This document shows, in pieces, positions 15,078 through 23,774 of a stretch of DNA of 64,000 nt; within the stretch, counting starts at the first letter, position 1, and every line of letters starts with the position of its first letter. The stretch lies in NCBI GenBank assembly GCA_038254545.1, contig JBBSGB010000009.1:1-64000 (forward strand), read 5' to 3'. The notes beneath the pieces were generated by a model. The model was given only the letters and a program-made list of their open reading frames with translations. It searched no databases and was not told the DNA's origin. Position numbers and translations under genes: made by a program. The DNA comes from CAHJXF01 sp038254545 (GTDB taxonomy: Bacteria > Pseudomonadota > Gammaproteobacteria > Burkholderiales > Burkholderiaceae_D).

Positions 15078-18000
15078 ATGGAGAAGAACATGGATGCGCC
15101 CATCGCAATGCAGCGCCCTCGCGAATCGAGTTCACCGGAACTGATCGTCGAGCTCGCGAAGTTGATCCACGCCAAGCTGCCCCTCGAACAGGCCGACGAA
15201 GCGGCCGAGTTCGCCCGTCAATATTACGGACAGGTCGCACCCGAGGATCTGGCCGAGCGACCGCTCGCCGACCTCTACGGCGCCGCGCTCTCGCACTGGC
15301 ATTTCGCGCGCAACTTCGTGGGCGGCGCGCCCAAGCTGCGCGTCTACAACCCGCGGCTGGAGGAGAACGGTTGGCAGTCGACCCACACGGTGATCGAGAT
15401 CGTCAACGACGACATGCCGTTCCTGGTCGACTCGATCACGATGGAGGTCAATCGCCAGGGTCTCACGCTGCACCTGATCATTCATCCGCTGCTGAAGATC
15501 CGGCGCGATGCCCAGCACCACGTCGCAGGGCTGGCGCGCGATCGCAACGAGCCCGAGGGTCGCTTCGAATCGTTTATCCACGTCGAGGTCGATCGCGTCA
15601 CCGAGCCCGCTCGCATGAAGGCGCTGCACGACGGGTTGATGCACATCCTCGATGACGTGCGCGCCACCGTCGAGGACTGGAAGCCGATGCGGCAAAGAGT
15701 CCTCGACATCGTGGCCGACCTGGAACGCAATCCGCCGCCCGCGTTGATCGACGATCTCGAAGAGGGTCGTTCCTTCCTGCGGTGGCTGGCCGATGAGAAC
15801 TTCACCCTGCTCGGCTGCCGCGACTACGACCTGGTTCAGGAAAACGGCGAGGACGGGCTGCGCGTCGTGCCCGGCTCGGGCCTCGGCATCCTGCGAGACA
15901 GCGGCGAGGCCGCCGTCTCGGCCACCTTTGCCGCGCTGCCGGCCGAAGTCCGGGCGCGCGCCCGCGAGCCGCGCCTGTTGGTCCTGAGCAAATCGAACGC
16001 GCGCGCGAGCGTGCATCGTCCCGGCTACATGGACTACCTCGGCATCAAGCGCTTCGACGCCGAGGGTCGCGTGATCGGCGAGCGGCGCCTGCTCGGCCTC
16101 TACACGTCGACAGCCTACAACACCAGTCCGAGCGAGATCCCGCTGCTCAGGCGCAAGGTCGAATCGGTCACGCAACGTGCAGGGTTCATCGCCAAGAGCC
16201 ACGCCGCGAAGGCGCTCGTCGCGGTGCTCGAACAATATCCGCGCGACGAGTTGTTCCAGATCACCGACGACGAGCTCTACACGACAGCGATGGGCATCGT
16301 GCGTCTGGGCGAACGCCAGCGCACGCGCCTGTTCGTGCGACGCGACAGCTTCGGACGCTCGTGGTCGTGCCTGATCTATGTGCCGCGCGAAAACTACAAC
16401 ACCGACCTGCGTGCGCGCATGCAGGCACTCTTGATCGAGGTCTTTCAAGGCACGTCGTCGGAGTTATCGGTGCAGTTCTCCGACTCGCCGCTCGCGCGCG
16501 TGCTGATCGTGGTGCGTACGCAATCCGACGCGACATCTCCTTCGAAGCCACAGGTCGATGTGCGCGAGATCGAGCAGCGGCTGGTGCGCATCTCGCGGCG
16601 CTGGGAAGACGAGTTGAAGCAGGCGCTGCTCGACGCCGTTGGCGAGGAGCGCGGCAATACGCTCTACGAGCGCTACGCGGTCGGCTTTGCCGCGGGGTAT
16701 CGCGACGAACATTCGCCGCGCGTGGCGGTGCGCGACATCGAGCTGATGGAAACGCTGGCCGATGCCGACGCGCTGCCGATGAGCCTGTACGTGCCGCTCG
16801 AGGCGCCGCCAGGAAGGCTGCGCTTCAAGCTGATCCGCGCGGGGCAGCTCGCGCCGCTGTCGCAAAGCCTGCCGATGCTCGAGCACATGGGCGTGCAGGT
16901 GCTCGAAGAGCGACCGTACGAAGTGCGACGCTCCGACGGCACCGAGATCTGGGTCGATGACTTCGGCATGAGCGTGCCGGGCGAGGAGGAGATCGACATC
17001 GAGCGCTTGCGCGGGCCGTTCCAGGAAACCTTCCTGCGCACGTGGCTCGGCGACAACGAGAATGACGACTTCAATCGCCTGGTCCTCTCGGCCGGGCTCG
17101 GCTGGCGCGACGTGACGATCCTGCGCGCCTACGCACGCTACATGAAGCAGGCCGCGTCCACCTTCAGCCAGACGTACATCGAACAGGCTCTCGCCGCCCA
17201 CCCGACGATCGCCGCCGAGTTGGTGACGTTGTTCCACACGCGCTTCGATCCGGCCATCCACGCGGACCGCGACGAGCGGCAGTCCGAGATCGTCGCGCGC
17301 ATCACGGCATCGCTCGACGACGTGGCCAACCTCGACGAGGACCGCATCCTGCGTCAGTACCTGGCGCTGATCGAAGCCACGCTGCGCACGAACTTCTTTC
17401 AGCGCGGCGCTACGGGTGCGCCCAAGCCGGTGCTGTCGTTCAAGTTCGATCCAGCCAAGGTGCCGGGGCTGCCCGAGCCCAAGCCGATGTTCGAGATCTT
17501 CGTCTATTCGCCGCGGGTCGAGGGCGTGCATCTGCGCGGCGGCAAGGTCGCGCGCGGTGGGCTGCGCTGGTCCGATCGCATGGAGGACTATCGCACCGAG
17601 GTGCTCGGCCTCGTGAAGGCGCAGCAGGTCAAGAACGCCGTGATCGTGCCGGTGGGCTCCAAGGGCGGCTTCGTGCTCAAGCGCGCGCCGGCCGCCGGCG
17701 ATCGCGAGGCCTTGATGAAGGAAGGCGTAGCCTGCTATCAGGCCTATCTGCGCGGCCTGCTCGACCTGACCGACAACCTGGTCGCGGGCGAAATCGTGCC
17801 GCCAGCGAACGTCTTGCGGCACGACCCGGACGATCCCTATCTCGTGGTGGCTGCCGACAAGGGGACCGCGACCTTCTCCGACATCGCCAACGGCGTCGCC
17901 GCCGAATACGGCTTCTGGCTGGGCGACGCGTTCGCTTCGGGCGGCTCGGCCGGTTACGACCACAAGAAGATGGCGATCACGGCGCGCGGCACGTGGGAGT

Positions 18001-19979
18001 CCGTCAAGCGGCATTTCCGCTCGCTGGGTCTCGACACGCAGACGCAGGACTTCAGCGTCGTCGGCGTGGGCGACATGTCGGGCGACGTGTTCGGCAACGG
18101 CATGCTGCTGTCGCGCCATATCCGCTTGTTGGCGGCGTTCGATCACCGGCACATCTTCATCGACCCGAACCCTGACATCGAGGCAAGCTTCATCGAGCGC
18201 GAACGCCTGTTCAATCTGCCGCGCTCGTCGTGGGCCGACTACGATGCAACGCTGATCTCCGCAGGCGGCGGTGTTTTTCCGCGCAGCGCCAAGGCCATCA
18301 CGCTCTCGCCCGGAGCGCGCGCGGCACTCGGCATCGATGCAGAGCGGCTGACGCCCAACGAACTGATGCACGCGATCCTGCTTGCGCCTGTTGACCTGTT
18401 CTACAACGGCGGCATCGGCACCTACATCAAGGCCGGAACCGAGACGCACGCCGAAGTGGGCGACCGCGCCACCGATGTCATCCGCGTCAACGGCGCCGAA
18501 CTCCGCTGCAAGGTCGTGGCCGAGGGTGGCAACCTGGGCTGCACGCAGCGCGGGCGCATCGAGTACGCGTTGCAAGGCGGGCTCATCAACACCGACGCGA
18601 TCGACAACTCGGCCGGAGTGGACTGCTCCGACCACGAGGTCAACATCAAGATCCTGCTGAACGCGGTGGTGACCGAAGGCGAGATGACGCCCAGGCAGCG
18701 CGACAAGCTGCTGGCCGACATGACCGACGAGGTGGCGCAACTGGTGCTGCGCGACAACTACTTCCAGAATCAGGTGCTGGCCGTGACGCGCGCGCGCGAA
18801 ACCGAAGTCTTCGACGAGCAGGCGCGCTACATGCGCCACCTGGGCAGCATCGGACGCCTGAACCGCCGCATCGAATTCCTGCCCAGCGACGACGCCATCA
18901 CCGAGCGGCGCCAGACCCGGCGCGGGCTGACGACCCCCGAACTCGCCGTGCTACTGGCCTACAACAAGATGGAGTTGTTCGAACTCGTGCTGGCCTCCGA
19001 CGTGCCGGAAGACCCGTACATCGCCACCACCCTCGATCGTTATTTCCCGAAGCCGCTGCGCGCACGCTACGCCGCACAGATCGGCTGTCATCCGTTGAAG
19101 CGCGAGATCATCGCCACGCATGTGGTCAACAGCATGATCAACCGCGTCGGCCCGACCTTCACCAACAGCTTGCGCGAAGAGACCGGCTGCGCGCCGTCGG
19201 ACATCGTGCGCGCCTACATCGGCACGCGCGAGATCTTCGACCTGGTCTCGCTGTGGCTTGCCAACGAAGCGCTCGACAACAAGGTCGGCGTCGAGGTGCA
19301 GAACGCGATCGTGCAGGCGACGGTACGCCTGATCGTGCGCGGCACGGTCTGGCTGCTGCATCATCGTGAAGCACTGCGCGATCTCGATGCGACCATCAAG
19401 CGCTTCTCACCCGGCGTGGCCGAAGTGGCCGCGGGTCTTTCGCGCTGGCTGGCTCCTCAGGAGAGCGCGGCGCTCGAGGCGGACACCGCGCGCATCGTGG
19501 CGCAGGGGGTGCCCGATGCGCTCGCGCAAAGAGTTGCGCAACTCGAGACCCTGTATGCGGCGCTCGACATCGTCGAGGTCGGCACCGAGACCACATGCGC
19601 GGTGGATCTGGTTGCCGGCGTCTATTTCGGCGTGGGCGGCAGGCTAGACCTCGGCTGGCTCTCGCACCAGATCGCGATGCTGCCGGCCGACAGCCACTGG
19701 CAGAGTCTGGCTCGGTTAGCGATGCGCGACGATCTGTCGGTTCTGGCACGCGCGCTGGCGCGCTCCGTGCTGCGCGCGGGTAATGCGGAACAGAGTGCGC
19801 AACAGAGCGCAGGACAGAGCGCAGGACAGAGCGCAGAAGCGATGATCGTCGCGTGGGAGGCGCAGCGCGAGTTCCAGCTTCGTCGCTGCCGCGAGTTGCT
19901 GGCCGACCTCAAGCCTGCGGGGACGCTCGACATGGCGATGCTGTCGGTGCTGCTGCGGGAATTACGAGCGTTGGTCTAG
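15078..19979 (+). CDS. gdhB: NAD-specific glutamate dehydrogenase, large (about 180 kDa) type
   Basis: The 1633-residue product is the normal size for the bacterial NAD-GDH 180 class. It oxidatively deaminates glutamate to 2-oxoglutarate and ammonia, feeding nitrogen-rich substrates into the citric acid cycle. A long N-terminal ACT-like regulatory region precedes the catalytic core. The core is recognised by KVARGGLRWSDRMEDYRTEV, VKNAVIVPVGSKGGFVLKR (substrate lysines), GDMSGDVFGNGMLLS and VVAEGGNLGCTQRGRIEY. A helical C-terminal domain follows. ATG 15078 is in frame, but ATG 15090 has GGAGAAG immediately before it and is an equally good start. Four 12-base repeats encode a Gln-Ser-Ala run near the C-terminus. 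Confidence 0.95.
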   Translation: MEKNMDAPIAMQRPRESSSPELIVELAKLIHAKLPLEQADEAAEFARQYYGQVAPEDLAERPLADLYGAALSHWHFARNFVGGAPKLRVYNPRLEENGWQSTHTVIEIVNDDMPFLVDSITMEVNRQGLTLHLIIHPLLKIRRDAQHHVAGLARDRNEPEGRFESFIHVEVDRVTEPARMKALHDGLMHILDDVRATVEDWKPMRQRVLDIVADLERNPPPALIDDLEEGRSFLRWLADENFTLLGCRDYDLVQENGEDGLRVVPGSGLGILRDSGEAAVSATFAALPAEVRARAREPRLLVLSKSNARASVHRPGYMDYLGIKRFDAEGRVIGERRLLGLYTSTAYNTSPSEIPLLRRKVESVTQRAGFIAKSHAAKALVAVLEQYPRDELFQITDDELYTTAMGIVRLGERQRTRLFVRRDSFGRSWSCLIYVPRENYNTDLRARMQALLIEVFQGTSSELSVQFSDSPLARVLIVVRTQSDATSPSKPQVDVREIEQRLVRISRRWEDELKQALLDAVGEERGNTLYERYAVGFAAGYRDEHSPRVAVRDIELMETLADADALPMSLYVPLEAPPGRLRFKLIRAGQLAPLSQSLPMLEHMGVQVLEERPYEVRRSDGTEIWVDDFGMSVPGEEEIDIERLRGPFQETFLRTWLGDNENDDFNRLVLSAGLGWRDVTILRAYARYMKQAASTFSQTYIEQALAAHPTIAAELVTLFHTRFDPAIHADRDERQSEIVARITASLDDVANLDEDRILRQYLALIEATLRTNFFQRGATGAPKPVLSFKFDPAKVPGLPEPKPMFEIFVYSPRVEGVHLRGGKVARGGLRWSDRMEDYRTEVLGLVKAQQVKNAVIVPVGSKGGFVLKRAPAAGDREALMKEGVACYQAYLRGLLDLTDNLVAGEIVPPANVLRHDPDDPYLVVAADKGTATFSDIANGVAAEYGFWLGDAFASGGSAGYDHKKMAITARGTWESVKRHFRSLGLDTQTQDFSVVGVGDMSGDVFGNGMLLSRHIRLLAAFDHRHIFIDPNPDIEASFIERERLFNLPRSSWADYDATLISAGGGVFPRSAKAITLSPGARAALGIDAERLTPNELMHAILLAPVDLFYNGGIGTYIKAGTETHAEVGDRATDVIRVNGAELRCKVVAEGGNLGCTQRGRIEYALQGGLINTDAIDNSAGVDCSDHEVNIKILLNAVVTEGEMTPRQRDKLLADMTDEVAQLVLRDNYFQNQVLAVTRARETEVFDEQARYMRHLGSIGRLNRRIEFLPSDDAITERRQTRRGLTTPELAVLLAYNKMELFELVLASDVPEDPYIATTLDRYFPKPLRARYAAQIGCHPLKREIIATHVVNSMINRVGPTFTNSLREETGCAPSDIVRAYIGTREIFDLVSLWLANEALDNKVGVEVQNAIVQATVRLIVRGTVWLLHHREALRDLDATIKRFSPGVAEVAAGLSRWLAPQESAALEADTARIVAQGVPDALAQRVAQLETLYAALDIVEVGTETTCAVDLVAGVYFGVGGRLDLGWLSHQIAMLPADSHWQSLARLAMRDDLSVLARALARSVLRAGNAEQSAQQSAGQSAGQSAEAMIVAWEAQREFQLRRCRELLADLKPAGTLDMAMLSVLLRELRALV
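19788..19835 (+). repeat. Four tandem 12-bp repeats inside gdhB
   Basis: Units read GAACAGAGTGCG, CAACAGAGCGCA and GGACAGAGCGCA twice. They encode EQSA, QQSA, GQSA, GQSA. The unit is a multiple of three, so copy number can change without breaking the frame. Confidence 0.85.
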
Positions 19980-20228
19980 CACCGTCGCTCATATGTCGCA
20001 CGCAGCACGCGCGGACAACGCCGCGGCCATGATCGCGACGGGACGTTCGGCGCCGTGTCGTGCGATCTTCATCGGCCTTCAGTTTTTTTTCGATCTGATG
20101 TCGATTTGAGTCATTCCCGTTCGTCGTGTTTCTTTAGAAGCCGGTTGCGGCCTTCTCCCGACGATCGAGGGCAAGCTCGAAGGAGTTCTGATCCAGATCC
20201 CATTGAGCACCACGCACCGGAGCAACCG

Positions 20229-20744
20229 ATGTCCGAACCACTGAAAACCAAAACGACTGCTCGATGTTCATGCGGCAGCGTCGAATTCGAAGCGACCGGC
20301 GCGCCTATCGTTAGCACGGTCTGCTACTGCGACGATTGCCAGGAAGGTGCCCGGCAAATCGAAGCGTTGCCGAATGCCCAACCGGTTCGGGGTCCCGATG
20401 GGGGAACCGCACACGTGCTCTACCGGAAGGATCGCGTCAAATGCTCGATGGGAGCGCCGTTCCTGCAGGACTTCAGGATCAGCGAGACGTCGGCCACAAA
20501 AAGGGTCGTCGCCACCTGTTGCAATTCATTCATGGCCATGCAATTCGATGACTCGAGGCATTGGGTTCCGATGTATCGAGCGCGATTGGAAGGAGATATC
20601 CCGCCCTTGCAGATGCGGATCCAGACCAAGTTCAAGCCCGAGAACAGCGGCATCCCGGGTGACGTGCGCAGCTACTCGGGATATCCCTTCAAGTTCATGG
20701 CGAAACTTGTCGCGGCCCAGATCGCAATGCTGCTTCATCGGTGA
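20229..20744 (+). CDS. GFA-family zinc-binding protein
   Basis: The 171-residue protein carries the glutathione-dependent formaldehyde-activating (GFA) fold: CSCGSVEFEATG near residue 13, CYCDDCQ near 33 and a later CC-containing ATCCNSFMAM. The cysteines match those that bind two zinc ions in Gfa-type enzymes. Whether this member acts on S-hydroxymethylglutathione is doubtful, because most family members are uncharacterised. ATG 20229 is selected since the fold starts within a dozen residues; a longer in-frame extension upstream is not conserved-looking. The 249 bases before it show no clear promoter or terminator; a T8 run near 20088 lacks a stem. Confidence 0.78.
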   Translation: MSEPLKTKTTARCSCGSVEFEATGAPIVSTVCYCDDCQEGARQIEALPNAQPVRGPDGGTAHVLYRKDRVKCSMGAPFLQDFRISETSATKRVVATCCNSFMAMQFDDSRHWVPMYRARLEGDIPPLQMRIQTKFKPENSGIPGDVRSYSGYPFKFMAKLVAAQIAMLLHR

Positions 20745-20803
20745 CTTCGTCAGGCGTCATCGAAAGTGCCGAGAGCACGTTCCGCAACTACCCAAGGAAA
20801 CCC

Positions 20804-21178
20804 ATGCTGCAAAACGCCCCGATGTATTCCTACATACCCGCGAAAGACGTCGTCCGAGCACGCAAGTTCTACGAGGAAAAGTTGGGCTTCGAGCCCAAGC
20901 TGGAGACGGCCGGCGGTGTGGTCTACGAGTTCGGCAAGGGCACTGCGTGCTTCCTGTATCCGACCCCGAACGCCGGCACTTCGCAGGCGAGCCAGGCCTT
21001 CTGGGAGGTCGAGGACATCGAGCGCGAAGTCGCGGAGCTGAAGGCACGCGGCGTGAAGTTCGAGAAATACGACATGCCGGAAATGGATGCGAACGACATC
21101 TCCACCGCCGGCGGCGCCAGGGCTGCGTGGTTCAAGGACACCGAAGGAAACATCATGGCGATCATCCAAAGCCTGTGA
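20804..21178 (+). CDS. VOC-family (glyoxalase-like) protein
   Basis: This 124-residue single-module protein has the paired beta-alpha-beta-beta-beta units of the VOC superfamily: MYSYIPAKDVVRARKFYEEKLGF, VYEFGKGTACFLYPTP, AFWEVEDIEREVAELKARGV and AAWFKDTEGNIMAII. The final Glu before the last strand is kept, as in metal-binding members. Substrate and activity are unknown; such proteins act as dioxygenases, isomerases or resistance proteins. ATG 20804 begins the first strand and has AAGGAAA upstream. It is 59 bases downstream of the GFA gene. Confidence 0.82.
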   Translation: MLQNAPMYSYIPAKDVVRARKFYEEKLGFEPKLETAGGVVYEFGKGTACFLYPTPNAGTSQASQAFWEVEDIEREVAELKARGVKFEKYDMPEMDANDISTAGGARAAWFKDTEGNIMAIIQSL

Positions 21179-21232
21179 GTTCCTGATCAACCCTGTTCAT
21201 GCCGCGGCCTGAACCTTTCACATCGACCGGAA

Positions 21233-22720
21233 ATGGAAGCCTCCGTATCTCACGCACTCGATCAACGCAAACGCTGGATCGCCTTCGCCGTCGTCTGCAT
21301 CGGCACGCTGATGATCGTGCTCGACACGACGATCGTGAACGTTGCGTTGCCATCGATCCGCACCGACCTCGGCTTCTCGGAGACGTCACTGGTGTGGGTC
21401 GTCAACGCCTACATGCTGACCTTCGGCGGCTTTCTGTTGCTGGGCGGGCGGCTGGGCGACTTGTACGGCCATCGACGACTGTTCGTCTTGGGCACCGCAT
21501 TGTTCACGCTCGCATCGCTCGTCTGCGGCTTGTCGAACTCGCAGTCGCTCCTGATCGGGGCACGCGCGGTGCAAGGTCTGGGCGGCGCGATCGTCGATGC
21601 GATCGCGCTGTCGCTGATCATGAATCTGTTCACCGAAAACGGCGAGCGCGCCAAAGCGATGGGCGTGTACGGCTTCGTGTGCGCCGCGGGCGGAAGCATC
21701 GGCGTGCTGGCGGGCGGCTTGCTTACGCACGCCTTGAGCTGGCATTGGATCTTTCTGGTCAACATTCCGATCGGCATCGCGGTGTGCGTGTTGTGCTTCA
21801 CGCTGCTGCCCGCGGTGCAGGGACATCAGGTAGGCGGCCGCCTCGATGTTGCCGGCGCCGTCACGGTGACCGTGGCCTTGATGCTCGCCGTCTATGCGAT
21901 CGTCGACGGCAACCGGGCGGGCTGGATGTCGACGCAGACCATCGTGCTGCTCGGCGCGGCGATTGCGCTCTTGATTCTCTTTCTCGTGATCGAAGCGAAG
22001 AGCGCCACTCCGCTGATGCCGCTGCGACTGTTCGCGATACGGCATGTCGCAGCCTCGAACGTGATCGGCGTGTTGTGGGCCGCCGCGATGTTCGCGTGGT
22101 TCTTCATCTCCGCGCTCTACATGCAACTGGTGCTCGGGTACGACCCGCAGCAGGTCGGGCTGGCGTTCCTTCCTTCGAACATCATCATGGCGATCTTCTC
22201 GGTCGGGATTTCCGCAAGGCTCGTGACGCGCTTCGGCTTTCGCGGGCCGCTTGCGGTCGGGCTCGCGTGCGCGGCAGTGGGGCTTGCGCTTTTCGCGCGG
22301 GCGCCGGTCGATGGAAACTTCTGGATCGACGTGTTGCCCGGCATGACCTTGCTTGGCTTGGGTGCGGGCATGGCGCTCAATCCGCTTCTGCTCGCGGCGA
22401 TGAGCGATGTCGAGCCGTCCGAATCGGGCATCGCGTCGGGCATCGTCAACACGGCATTCATGATGGGCGGCGCGCTCGGGCTTGCGATCCTGGCGAGCAT
22501 CGCGGCGGCACGGACCGATGCGCTGACCGCGGTCGGCGTCGTCGAACCGGTCGCCCTCAACGGGGGATATCACATCGCCTTCATCGCCGGCGCGGTGTGC
22601 GCCGCGCTTGCGGCCGCACTCGGGTTCCTGCTGATTCGCGGCGGTCGCGAAACGGCTGCCGACAAATCGAACGACGACCGCGAGGCTGGGACGAAGTCCA
22701 CCGGTTCACAAGCGGCGTGA
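21233..22720 (+). CDS. DHA2-family MFS multidrug efflux transporter (EmrB/QacA type)
   Basis: The 495-residue protein has about 14 membrane helices. It shows motif A (GGRLGDLYGHRRLFVLG), motif D1-like LDTTIVNVALPSIRTDLGFS in the first helix, and motif C-like GLGAGMALNPLLLAAMSD. The LDTTIVNVALP start is diagnostic for DHA2 proton-driven drug exporters. No membrane-fusion (EmrA) gene is adjacent, so it probably works alone in the inner membrane. The last 40 residues are hydrophilic. It is transcribed with the flanking small genes on the same strand, although the 54-base gap before it shows no strong promoter. Confidence 0.88.
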   Translation: MEASVSHALDQRKRWIAFAVVCIGTLMIVLDTTIVNVALPSIRTDLGFSETSLVWVVNAYMLTFGGFLLLGGRLGDLYGHRRLFVLGTALFTLASLVCGLSNSQSLLIGARAVQGLGGAIVDAIALSLIMNLFTENGERAKAMGVYGFVCAAGGSIGVLAGGLLTHALSWHWIFLVNIPIGIAVCVLCFTLLPAVQGHQVGGRLDVAGAVTVTVALMLAVYAIVDGNRAGWMSTQTIVLLGAAIALLILFLVIEAKSATPLMPLRLFAIRHVAASNVIGVLWAAAMFAWFFISALYMQLVLGYDPQQVGLAFLPSNIIMAIFSVGISARLVTRFGFRGPLAVGLACAAVGLALFARAPVDGNFWIDVLPGMTLLGLGAGMALNPLLLAAMSDVEPSESGIASGIVNTAFMMGGALGLAILASIAAARTDALTAVGVVEPVALNGGYHIAFIAGAVCAALAAALGFLLIRGGRETAADKSNDDREAGTKSTGSQAA

Positions 22721-22750
22721 ACCCCCTGAAGATCAACTCGGTCAAATTCC

Positions 22751-23761
22751 ATGAATAGTTCTGTGATCGGCGATAGCGCTCGCCGCATGTTCGACAGCTA
22801 CGTGACGGCCGACCGCGACGCGGTCGAACGACTGCTGACCGACGACTTCAGGTTCACGAGTCCCTATGACGATCACATCGATCGTGCGACCTACTTCGAG
22901 CGCTGCTGGCCGGGCGCCGGATCGTTCGAGGCCTTCGACTTCGAACAGGTCACGGTGGATGCCGACAAGTGCCTCGTCGTCTATGAAGCCCGGACGAAGA
23001 AGGGCAAGCGCTTTCGCAATACCGAACTGCTGACGTTCGCAAGCGATCGGATACGCTCGGTCGAGGTGTTCTTCGGTCGCACGCTTGCGGAAGACGACAC
23101 AGCGGCGTCCGCATCGAAGCTCGAGCTCTACTTCCATCCGCTGGCATCGTTCTGCCAGAAGGTGCTCATCGCACTTTACGAGAACGACACGCCGTTCGAA
23201 CCCAACATCGTCGATCTTTCGGACGCCGCGTCGCGCCAGGCTTTTCTGCAACTTTGGCCGATCGGCCAGTTCCCGGTGCTGCGCGACACGGCGACGGGCC
23301 TCGCGATTCCCGAGTCGACCATCATCATCGAATATCTTGCTCAGCATCACCCCGGCAAGCTTGCGCTGGTTCCCACCGACCCCGAACTGGCGCGCGAGGC
23401 GAGGCTGCGCGATCGCTTCTACGATCTGCATGTCGACGTGCCGATGCAGAAGATCGTGACCGATCGGCTACGACCCGACGGTGAGTATGATCGCTACGGC
23501 GTTGCGCATGCCGAGTCGGCGCTGGCAACCGCATACGACGTCATCGATGCCCAGATGGCGACGCGGACGTGGGCGGCGGGCGAAGCCTTCAGCATGGCCG
23601 ACTGCGCCGCTGCACCAGCACTCTTCTTTGCGGGACGCGTCGTGCCCTTCGGCGATAGTCGCAGGAACCTCGCGGCCTACTTCGAGCGTCTGATCGAACG
23701 GCCGTCGTTCGCGCGTGTGGTGGGCGAAGCGCGGCCGTACATGGTCCACTTCCCCGCGTGA
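22751..23761 (+). CDS. Fusion of a SnoaL/NTF2-like domain with a glutathione S-transferase
   Basis: Residues 1-115 form an NTF2-like domain of the SnoaL type (SARRMFDSYVTADRDAVERLLTDDF, then VVYEARTKKGKRFRNTELLTF and RSVEVFFG). Residues 120-336 are a complete GST: thioredoxin fold ELYFHPLASFCQKVLIALYEN with an SxxC-like start, the cis-proline and glutathione-binding QFPVLRD and PESTIIIEYL, then an all-helical domain with WAAGEAFSMADCAAAPAL. GSTs conjugate or reduce substrates with glutathione, and the NTF2-like part could bind a small hydrophobic ligand. The linker is short and there is no frameshift at the join, so the fusion is real. Start ATG 22751. Confidence 0.82.
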   Translation: MNSSVIGDSARRMFDSYVTADRDAVERLLTDDFRFTSPYDDHIDRATYFERCWPGAGSFEAFDFEQVTVDADKCLVVYEARTKKGKRFRNTELLTFASDRIRSVEVFFGRTLAEDDTAASASKLELYFHPLASFCQKVLIALYENDTPFEPNIVDLSDAASRQAFLQLWPIGQFPVLRDTATGLAIPESTIIIEYLAQHHPGKLALVPTDPELAREARLRDRFYDLHVDVPMQKIVTDRLRPDGEYDRYGVAHAESALATAYDVIDAQMATRTWAAGEAFSMADCAAAPALFFAGRVVPFGDSRRNLAAYFERLIERPSFARVVGEARPYMVHFPA

Positions 23762-23774
23762 ACCTAGATCGGGC

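Noticed and set aside
16464..18839. A 791-codon open frame antisense to gdhB, and other long antisense frames (for example 11363-12385 and 21386-22573)
   Set aside because: High G+C keeps antisense frames open. They encode Arg/His/Asp-rich sequence with no recognisable domains, while the sense genes are certain.
19788..19835. Tandem repeats as a possible CRISPR or mobile element
   Set aside because: Repeats are directly adjacent 12-mers without spacers and lie in frame within gdhB.
20055..20228. T8 run near 20088 as a terminator, and an upstream extension of the GFA gene
   Set aside because: No stable stem precedes the T run. The extension has no conserved sequence and the GFA fold begins after ATG 20229.
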